DNA from: Saccharospirillum impatiens DSM 12546
Lineage (GTDB): Bacteria; Pseudomonadota; Gammaproteobacteria; Pseudomonadales; Natronospirillaceae
DNA length: 64,000 nucleotides
Direction: 5' to 3'
NCBI RefSeq assembly: GCF_000423605.1
Contig: NZ_AUIH01000012.1
Span: 1-64,000 of the forward strand
The first letter of the stretch is position 1. Each line of letters opens with the position of its first letter. Position numbers and translations under genes: made by a program. Below are positions 54,756 to 61,508 of the stretch, one piece after another. The notes below the pieces were generated by a model, which was given only the letters and a program-made list of their open reading frames with translations, made no database searches and was not told the origin of the DNA.

Positions 54756-54817
54756 GCTAAGTGTCACATTCAATCGTCGGCTGTACTGTCAACCTACGCA
54801 AAACACCCTCAATCCGG

Positions 54818-55615
54818 TCACGCAAACACGGTAATGGTTTGACGGCTGATGGCGACCAGATCGCCCCGGGCATTCCAGATATTGGCCTCGGTATGGCCGT
54901 AGCCTTCGCCAGCCTGGCGCGTTATCGCGCGATACCCGAACCAGGCATCCGCCGGTACGTCGGCGTGGGGGTGCAAAAACTCCAGGTTCCAGGCCAATGT
55001 GCTGGCTGGGGCTGGTTCTTTCAGTTGCTGCAACAAGGTCGGTGGCCAGGCGTCGATCAGGGTAATCAGGTGCGCATCGGTGAGCGCTGCCGGAGCTTCC
55101 CGGAACGCCATGAAGCCACCGTGGTGAGAAGTATCGGCGCCGGTGAAGGCCATGTTGCCGTCAATCAGATTAACATCAATATGTTGAAAAAACTGAGGGG
55201 TAACGTTGGGGATAAACGGCAGACAGACAGGGCTCTCTGGCCGGCTGAAAGGCGGCGTTTCGGTGTTTTCAACGCCCGTGACGGAGGCTCGGGCCTGACC
55301 AAAGCTGGCCAGCAAAGCGACCCCCACCTGCCCCTCCTGCACCACCCGTGCCTCGACCTGGGTGACGTTTTTACCTTCGCGCAGCACCTCAACCTGAAAC
55401 CCGAACGGCGTGTCGGTCGCCACTGGCCCGACAAAGCTGATGCTCATGGAACGCAATACCCGGTCTACTGGCACCGAGGCGCGCATCACCTGATACGCCA
55501 GACCGGCTGACAAACCGCCGAATACCGTGCGCCCCTGGCCCCAACTGTCAGGGACGGTCATCGTCTGGCCGTTATCGCACTGCCGGGCCTGCTGCAAAAG
55601 CTCATCTATCGTCAT
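54818..55615 (-). CDS. Acyl-CoA thioesterase II-type (TesB-like)
   Basis: 265 residues with two hot-dog halves: SWGQGRTVFGGLSAGLAYQV (about 24-43), the SISFVGPVATDTPFGFQVEV strand and, later, WNLEFLHPHADVPADAWFGY. TesB-type enzymes hydrolyse medium- and long-chain acyl-CoA in the cytoplasm; the catalytic Asp/Gln/Thr cannot be fixed by eye. It is a single gene on the minus strand with ATG at 55615 and no operon partner. Confidence 0.85.
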   Translation of the reverse strand: MTIDELLQQARQCDNGQTMTVPDSWGQGRTVFGGLSAGLAYQVMRASVPVDRVLRSMSISFVGPVATDTPFGFQVEVLREGKNVTQVEARVVQEGQVGVALLASFGQARASVTGVENTETPPFSRPESPVCLPFIPNVTPQFFQHIDVNLIDGNMAFTGADTSHHGGFMAFREAPAALTDAHLITLIDAWPPTLLQQLKEPAPASTLAWNLEFLHPHADVPADAWFGYRAITRQAGEGYGHTEANIWNARGDLVAISRQTITVFA

Positions 55616-55651
55616 AACAGTGAATCCTTAGTTGGCCAAACCGGCCTGTTG

Positions 55652-55963
55652 TTATCGTTGTGGCGGTTCAGCGCCGCACGCCCAACACAGCTCAAAGCTG
55701 CCGGCATTGCGTTCGCCGCACTGGCTACAGAACCAGTCGGCCTGTTCGGCCTTGGCGTCTGCCTCATCAATCAGCCTGCGAGCCTTTTCCTCATCGTCAT
55801 CTTCAGCCACCCAAAGTTCAGGCCAGACATCAATGGGAGCCAACTCACCCATGGCACCCACGGCAAATTCATTGCGCACTTCGCAGCCGATCCCGCGGGA
55901 CTCCAGTAAATGGCGCACATGGATCACGGCAAAGTGGTTTGGGTGAGTAAACACCAGCTTCAT
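55652..55963 (-). CDS. DUF2007 protein with C-terminal zinc ribbon
   Basis: 103 residues. The N-terminal part MKLVFTHPNHFAVIHVRHLL is the DUF2007 (putative signal-transducing) domain. It ends in WFCSQCGERNAGSFELCWAC, a two-CxxC zinc-ribbon. This fused layout is common in gammaproteobacteria, but no function is established. ATG at 55963 has GGAGG upstream. It is 36 bp downstream of the thioesterase start region and is divergent from the ion-channel gene. Confidence 0.75.
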   Translation of the reverse strand: MKLVFTHPNHFAVIHVRHLLESRGIGCEVRNEFAVGAMGELAPIDVWPELWVAEDDDEEKARRLIDEADAKAEQADWFCSQCGERNAGSFELCWACGAEPPQR

Positions 55964-56142
55964 GATTCCTCCGTTAGCGAGTTATTGAGAAGGGCCTCTG
56001 GCCACTCAAGGGCCAGCTTAGGGAAGGCCGGGTTGCGGCGCAATGCAGACGCGATTTTTTCACATTCAAAGGACAGGACCATAGGATGCACTGCACAGGC
56101 GCCGTATAATCCCCCCCCTTAATACACTGGAGTCCCTGCACT

Positions 56143-56979
56143 ATGCCTGGCGTGTCTTCCCAATCCCTGGCGGCACAATTGAAGCGGGTCGAATCGAGCC
56201 GACTGTTTCAGATGGTGGTGATCAGCATCATTATTTTGTCCGCCATTACCATCGGTGCTAAAACCTACGACTTGCCACCGCTGCTGAGCCGGGCTCTCTC
56301 GGTGATGGATTACGCCATTACCTATTTTTTCCTGGCAGAAATCCTGTTTCGCTTTGCCGTCTGTGAAAACAAGAAACGCTTCTTTCGTGATGGCTGGAAC
56401 CTGTTTGACACGCTGGTAGTGGTCGGTAGCCTGATCCCGCTCGACAACGCCGATGCGGTATTGATTGGTCGTCTGCTGCGCGTCTTTCGGGTCTTACGCC
56501 TGGTGTCGGTGGTGCCCGAATTGCGCTCGCTGATCAATGCGCTGCTCAAGGCCATTCCGCGCATGGGCTACATCGCCTTACTGATGTTCATCATCTTCTA
56601 CATCTATGGTGCCATTGGTTCACTGTTTTTTGCCAACATCAATGAATTCCTCTGGGGCGATGTCTCCATTGCCATGCTGACGCTGTTCCGCGTCGCGACC
56701 TTTGAAGACTGGACGGACGTCATGTACGAAACCATGGCCGTGCACCCACTCAGTTGGGTTTACTACCTGACCTTTATTTTCCTGACCGCTTTCGTTTTTT
56801 TAAACATGATGGTCGGTGCCATTCTCGACGTGATGACGGCTGAACAGAATGCGAGTTCACAGGAGCAGGCGCACCAGGAACGCCATGACCTGGCCGAACA
56901 AATGAACCAGATGCAGGCGCAGATGCAGCGGATGGAACAATTACTGGAAGAAAAATCGAAACCCAATTCAAACCACTAA
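56143..56979 (+). CDS. Voltage-gated cation channel (NaChBac/NavAb type)
   Basis: 278 residues. S1-S4 span about 20-130 with an S4 of RLLRVFRVLRLVSVVPELR carrying four or five arginines at three-residue steps. S5 and S6 flank the pore helix (about 145-220). The filter reads TFEDWTDVMYE, whereas NavAb has TLESWSM and the engineered calcium-selective CavAb has extra aspartates, so the Glu-Asp and following Asp hint at divalent permeation. The C-terminus is a coiled coil (EQMNQMQAQMQRMEQLLEEK) that tetramerises the channel. ATG at 56143 has no strong ribosome-binding site. Confidence 0.87.
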   Translation: MPGVSSQSLAAQLKRVESSRLFQMVVISIIILSAITIGAKTYDLPPLLSRALSVMDYAITYFFLAEILFRFAVCENKKRFFRDGWNLFDTLVVVGSLIPLDNADAVLIGRLLRVFRVLRLVSVVPELRSLINALLKAIPRMGYIALLMFIIFYIYGAIGSLFFANINEFLWGDVSIAMLTLFRVATFEDWTDVMYETMAVHPLSWVYYLTFIFLTAFVFLNMMVGAILDVMTAEQNASSQEQAHQERHDLAEQMNQMQAQMQRMEQLLEEKSKPNSNH

Positions 56980-57022
56980 ATACAGTTTTGGTGGTTTGTT
57001 TTGATTTAGTGCCTGTCGCCCG

Positions 57023-57218
57023 TTTCAGGCACCGTCAGTGCCTCTCCGGGGTCGGGCGGGATGCCGCCCACTCAATCCATCCATGGAGCCTAGATCGCAT
57101 AACATGGATCCCTTCCGTGGGATCCACCCTCCGGGCTCGCTGCGCTCATGCTAAAACGCTCCTGGCGTTTTAGTCCATGCTGCGAACTACCCCGGAGAGG
57201 CACTGACGGCACCTGAAA
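57023..57218. repeat. A-type structured repeat, copy 3 (inverted, longer)
   Basis: TTTCAGGCACCGTCAGTGCC plus TCTCCGGGGT pairs with TACCCCGGAGA plus GGCACTGACGGCACCTGAAA. The reverse complement carries the conserved CCATGGATGGATTGAGTGG and GCGGCATCCCGCCCGACCCC. An extra block of about 90 bp (including CTAAAACGCTCCTGGCGTTT, also found in the MITE interior) lengthens the loop. It lies between the channel and exonuclease genes. Confidence 0.8.
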
Positions 57219-57243
57219 CTCACCTGATTGCCAGTATCAAATT

Positions 57244-57867
57244 CTAAAACAACCGCTTCAATTTCCGATCAGTCAGCCCGGTATCGCGACGGGATTTAAC
57301 CTGAGCAAGAAATAATTCGGCCGTTGCCAGTGCATCGCTGAACGCATGATGTGATCGATAGTGCGGCAGACTGTAACGGTGACGACAGGCATTCAGGTTC
57401 AATGTCGCATGGGTGCCGAGCCGATCGGGTGGAACCCGGCGCTTTTCATAAAGCATGGTGTCGAGTGTTTCGGGTTTGGGCCAGTGCACACCGAGACGCT
57501 GGCTGTGCAGCTTCAAAAAACGCAGATCAAGCGGTGAATGGTGCATGACCCAGATATCCTGATGGTGCTGCGCCAGTTGCTGTTGCAACCAAAGCTTCAG
57601 GTCCACTCCTTGCTCGCGTTGCTGGTCGGTAATGTGATGCACATGCGCGCTGTCACGCACATCGTCGCCCATCAGGGCGCTTTGTTTGAACAGACAATAC
57701 CCTGCCTGGTCCAACTGGATGACGCCGCCTTCAATGCAAACCCAACCCGCGCTCAAAATGTGGCTGTCGAGCGGATCCAGGCCGGATAATTCCAAATCCA
57801 GCACCCAGTAACGACGGGACTCCCAGGCGTCACCCTTTCGAAAAAAATGGTTGATCCAGTTAACCAA
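57244..57867 (-). CDS. DEDDh 3'-5' exonuclease (DnaQ-like)
   Basis: About 207 residues from TTG at 57867, which overlaps the previous stop codon and has GAGG upstream. The exonuclease motifs are YWVLDLELSGLD (Exo I), HHSPLDLRFLKL (Exo II) and HHAFSDALATAEL (Exo III, His and Asp). Similar exonucleases often follow a CNB-CBS-DUF294 gene, as here, and are grouped with acetate metabolism in pseudomonads. The exact nucleic-acid target is unknown. The two genes are translationally coupled. Confidence 0.87.
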   Translation of the reverse strand: MVNWINHFFRKGDAWESRRYWVLDLELSGLDPLDSHILSAGWVCIEGGVIQLDQAGYCLFKQSALMGDDVRDSAHVHHITDQQREQGVDLKLWLQQQLAQHHQDIWVMHHSPLDLRFLKLHSQRLGVHWPKPETLDTMLYEKRRVPPDRLGTHATLNLNACRHRYSLPHYRSHHAFSDALATAELFLAQVKSRRDTGLTDRKLKRLF

Positions 57868-59725
57868 GCTGACCTCGCGCAAAGCGTTGCAAGGCCAGTG
57901 ACTGGGCGCGCTTGATGGTCGCAAAGGCGTCTTTCAGATGCGCCCGTGTCAGTGAGCTTAGCGTATCCGGGTCGACAAAACTGGTCGGTTCTTCACCATT
58001 GGCCAAAGCATTGCTCTGCCCCTCGATGCGCAGATGCGCGATCAGCGACCAGGCTTCGATCAGGCTTTCCGCCAGTTCACTGTCGATGCCTCCGGCGGCC
58101 TTCACAGCCAACAAACGCTCTTGCGTATTGGCTACGGTAACGCCCGAGGCCAGGGCGTAGACCCGGGCCAGGTCGTTGACCAGCGCAACACCGCGATGTT
58201 TCAAATCCAGCACATCGTCCTGCTCACCGCTGCTTTTCAGCACAAATTGCCGGAAAAAACCCAGCGGCGGGCGACTGCGCACGGCTGTCTGCGTCAGCAT
58301 GGCAAGAAAGATATCGGATTTGGGGGTTCGGGCGGCCAGATGCGCCTGAATCGGATCGAGCAGGCTGGCATCGCCATCAATAACCCGCACATCAAAGAAG
58401 ATGCTGCTATTGAGCAGGGCCTCGGGCGTGGGTTCATCGATCCAGTCGTCGAAAGCCGCCTGCCAACCAGCAACACTGCGTCGCCAGGTCGGGTTGCGCG
58501 CCATGATGTCTCCCGGGCACAGTACATAGCCACAGCGGTCGAGTGCGACACAGACCCAGTCGGACAGGGCTGCGAAATAATCCGCTTCTTCCGGTGTCGG
58601 TTCGCGCGCCAGAATCAGGGCGTTATCCTGATCGGAGGCAAACGTCTGGTCCATCCGCGCCTGGGAACCGAAGGCCAGCCAGGCGAAACGCATCGGCGCA
58701 TCACCGACTTCCAGCTTGGCCAGCCGCAGGCATTGCTGCACAAAGGCATCGCCGATGGCTGCCAGAATATGACCCATTTCATAGGGGCTGGTATCAACCT
58801 GGACCCAGTTGTGGATCAACCGGGGAATGCGGTGGCGCAACTCGGCCAGGGCGTCGAGTGATGACTGGCGCTGAATATCATTGATCAGATAGAGTGGCGA
58901 CACCTGCTGTGCCCGCACCAGATCGGTCGCGGAGATCATGCCCACGGGCTTGCCTTTTTCCATAACGGGCAAGTGGTGGATCTGTTGCTGCGTCATCAAT
59001 TTTTGCGCATCGAACAGCGGCGCATCGGCATCAATGGTGGAGGGTTCGTCGGTGGCGATGCTCGATACCGGCAGGGTCAGATCCATTCCCTCGGCGACGG
59101 CGCGGTTGCGCAAATCGCGGTCGGTGACGATGCCAGCCAGGGCCTCACCATTCATCAGCAACAGCGACGACACCCGGTGCTCCCGCATGATGCCCGCGGC
59201 CGCCTTGATGCTGATGTCACTCTGGCCAATCACCGGCCCCAGGTGGGCAAACTGTCGAACCGACTGGTTCAATGGTTGTTCAAACCGGGGCTGTACATCA
59301 CGATCAAGAATCAACCGGTTCTGGCGATGGCGTTGTTCACTGATCTGCTGAAAGAACTGGCGCATCGGCTGGTATCGTTCACACAGCGACGTAAAATCCT
59401 CGCTCGACAACTTGAACACCAGGGCATCTTCGATGGCGAAGACCCGTATGCCTCCGGTATTGCCTTCGAGCAACGTATTAACACCAAATATTTCGTGCTC
59501 ACCCAGCCGGTCAATCAGTTCATCGTGCTGGGTTCGCAGTTCAAACGCACCGGTGCGAATCAGATACAGGTAGCCGGTCAGTGTCAGCGCCGATTGTTGT
59601 TGCCGGGGCACATAGTCGATGCTTAGCCGCCGGGCGACTTCCGACCGTTCTTCAGGGGAAAGCGCTGAAAATGGCAGAGTCCGGGCCAGAAAATCCACCA
59701 CGTCATGCAAGTCATCGCTGTTCAT
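57860..59725 (-). CDS. CNB-CBS-DUF294 nucleotidyltransferase-like protein
   Basis: About 621 residues from ATG at 59725 (AGGAGG upstream). A cyclic-nucleotide-binding fold lies at about 20-130 (TGYLYLIRTGAFELRTQHDE). Two CBS motifs (HRVSSLLLMNGEALAGIVTD, about 190; QQIHHLPVMEKGKPVGMIS, about 255) follow. Then a DUF294 nucleotidyltransferase-like core has the LAFGSQARMDQTFASDQDNA motif (about 365). The last part is a conserved helical DUF294 output domain. Such proteins act as energy- or nucleotide-sensing regulators. The ligand and output are unknown. Confidence 0.9.
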   Translation of the reverse strand: MNSDDLHDVVDFLARTLPFSALSPEERSEVARRLSIDYVPRQQQSALTLTGYLYLIRTGAFELRTQHDELIDRLGEHEIFGVNTLLEGNTGGIRVFAIEDALVFKLSSEDFTSLCERYQPMRQFFQQISEQRHRQNRLILDRDVQPRFEQPLNQSVRQFAHLGPVIGQSDISIKAAAGIMREHRVSSLLLMNGEALAGIVTDRDLRNRAVAEGMDLTLPVSSIATDEPSTIDADAPLFDAQKLMTQQQIHHLPVMEKGKPVGMISATDLVRAQQVSPLYLINDIQRQSSLDALAELRHRIPRLIHNWVQVDTSPYEMGHILAAIGDAFVQQCLRLAKLEVGDAPMRFAWLAFGSQARMDQTFASDQDNALILAREPTPEEADYFAALSDWVCVALDRCGYVLCPGDIMARNPTWRRSVAGWQAAFDDWIDEPTPEALLNSSIFFDVRVIDGDASLLDPIQAHLAARTPKSDIFLAMLTQTAVRSRPPLGFFRQFVLKSSGEQDDVLDLKHRGVALVNDLARVYALASGVTVANTQERLLAVKAAGGIDSELAESLIEAWSLIAHLRIEGQSNALANGEEPTSFVDPDTLSSLTRAHLKDAFATIKRAQSLALQRFARGQLG

Positions 59726-59912
59726 GGCCCCTCCTGTCTGCGGGCGGCGTATCGGTTGGCACTGTTTGCAATCTACCATGGCTGCCCCGTTTTTTCGCCG
59801 TCTTGGGAATAGAAAGCGGTTACGACCACTGGCGATCTATGTCGCCAGTGCCATCCAGCCGTAACAAAACGCCCCTATGCTGTGCGCTTTGAGCACACCA
59901 GGGGGGAACATC

Positions 59913-60872
59913 ATGCCGGTTTACACCGTAAGCCTTATCGCACTGCCAGCCGTTTTTTACCGGGCGTTACTCTTGCTCAGCATCAGTCTCGGGTGCGTTC
60001 CACTGACAGCCGAGACGTTAAAGATCTCAACGCTCTACCCACCGGGTTCCGCGCCCGTGCTCAGCCTGAATGCGTTGTCGGCTGAACTGGAGAGCGCCAC
60101 CCAGGGTGGGTTGACGTTAAAGGTCTACCCCGGCGGGGTGATGGGAGATGATGCTACCGTGCTGCGAAAAATGCGCATCGGGCAATTGCAGGGGGCCCTG
60201 GTAAGCAGTAGCACACTGGAAGCTCTGGACGTCGACATCAATGACCTCAGCCAGCCGTTTCAGTTCGACACCCTGGCTGAAGTGTATCAGGCGCGGACCT
60301 CCTTTGACGGAACGGTGCGCGAGCGCCTGGCCCGTCGCGGCTGGCATGGCTTTGGACCGTTGGACGGCGGGTTTTCCTACGTCATGTCACAACAACCGGT
60401 CACCGATCTAGCCGGGTTGCGTGCCAGCAAACTCTGGCTGCCCAATACCGATACGATCCGTGAGCTGAGCCAGCAGATTCGGGTGGATTACCAGGTACTG
60501 GGCATCGCCGATGTATTGCCCGCCCTGGAAACCGGCGCCCTGGATGCGCTGATCGCACCACCGAGCGCGGCTCTGACCTTGAACTGGCACAGCCGGGTTA
60601 GCTACGTAACCGGCCAGCCAGTCGTCTATACCTGGGGAATGCTGGTATTGCCAGAACGCAGCCTGGCCCGGCTGTCGGTCGATCAGCAGGCTGCGGCTCA
60701 TCGGGTTCTCTCGCACTGGGCCGAACAATTGGACGAACAGATGCGCGACAGCAACCACTCGGCGGACCAGGCTTTGCGCCAACACCTCACCGAGGTGTCA
60801 ATCGCGCCCCCCTCGCTCAGGTCGATTCGTGAGGAATTAGGCCAACGAATCGCATCAGGTAACGGTTCGTAA
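59913..60872 (+). CDS. TRAP-transporter substrate-binding protein (DctP-like), orphan
   Basis: 319 residues from ATG at 59913 with GGGGGG upstream. A signal peptide (AVFYRALLLLSISLGCVPLTA) is followed by the DctP fold: LKISTLYPPGSAPVLSLNAL, YPGGVMGDDATVLRKMRIGQ, GLRASKLWLPNTDTIRELSQ. The family normally feeds a DctQ-DctM membrane pair, but none lies nearby (next genes are unrelated). It may serve a remote TRAP system or act as a sensor subunit. It is divergent from the CNB-CBS-DUF294 gene. Confidence 0.85.
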   Translation: MPVYTVSLIALPAVFYRALLLLSISLGCVPLTAETLKISTLYPPGSAPVLSLNALSAELESATQGGLTLKVYPGGVMGDDATVLRKMRIGQLQGALVSSSTLEALDVDINDLSQPFQFDTLAEVYQARTSFDGTVRERLARRGWHGFGPLDGGFSYVMSQQPVTDLAGLRASKLWLPNTDTIRELSQQIRVDYQVLGIADVLPALETGALDALIAPPSAALTLNWHSRVSYVTGQPVVYTWGMLVLPERSLARLSVDQQAAAHRVLSHWAEQLDEQMRDSNHSADQALRQHLTEVSIAPPSLRSIREELGQRIASGNGS

Positions 60873-60962
60873 CACAGAGTGTAGGATTGGGTAACAACAA
60901 AAGGCGGATGCTGCGCCCGTGAGTCTGCCATGGCCACCAACCGGCGCACGACTCGACGGAAA

Positions 60963-61015
60963 TACGCCGCTGGCAAAAGACAGTCAGGAGACCGCTCTGC
61001 CTTTTGCCAGCGGCT
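60963..61015 (-). terminator. Long stem-loop after the PA3496-like gene
   Basis: CGCTGGCAAAAG pairs with CTTTTGCCAGCG with a loop of about 27 bases. It lies 42 bp beyond the stop codon of the minus-strand gene at 61057. There is no clean T run on the minus strand, so it may be a terminator or a transcript-stabilising hairpin. Confidence 0.5.
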
Positions 61016-61056
61016 GTTTCAAGCCGAAATCCATCACCAGCGACAATCGTGGCTGC

Positions 61057-61248
61057 TCAGAACAACTCCAGATCCAGGTCGTCGAGGTCAGTGCGCAGGC
61101 GCTGTTGCTCCATATGGTCTTCAATGGCACGACGAGCGGCCAGTCGACGGTGATTATTGGACCGTTTGTTCTCGCTGGACTCCGTGGGCTTATGCAACTG
61201 ATTGTCTTCAATATTGGCCAGTTCAAGATCGAACAGGTTGACCGACAT
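61057..61248 (-). CDS. Small PA3496-like protein
   Basis: 63 residues. The C-terminal half, RRLAARRAIEDHMEQQRLRT, fits the basic helix RRAIEDxMExRRLxxxL of the PA3496 family (putative envelope integrity proteins of about 60 residues in pseudomonads). AAGGAG eight bases before the ATG and a stem-loop after the stop support a real gene. Most family members have no experimental function. It is acidic at the very end (LDDLDLELF). Confidence 0.65.
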   Translation of the reverse strand: MSVNLFDLELANIEDNQLHKPTESSENKRSNNHRRLAARRAIEDHMEQQRLRTDLDDLDLELF

Positions 61249-61508
61249 AAGTTGAACTCCTTAGGGCGACTGCCGTTTTCTTATTGTTGATCGTTTTGAA
61301 ACCGGGTGTGGTTCGAAGGAGCATCCGTTCACAGAAGTGCCCGCTGGCGCCGAACCGAGCGACATACTATTCGCTCTGTATGGCAATTCAGTGACGCCAG
61401 TCTAGGTCTTCATCGAACAGGGAACGACTCGCAACCGAGGCTTGCCTATGCAGTTTATATGCCCAAATTGGTAAGGTACTTTAAGCCCAAAGCATGTCAC
61501 GACGGATA

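Noticed and set aside
60919-61290. 123-codon plus-strand frame over the small PA3496-like gene
   Set aside because: No ribosome-binding site, and its translation is not family-like; the minus-strand gene has AAGGAG and a conserved motif.
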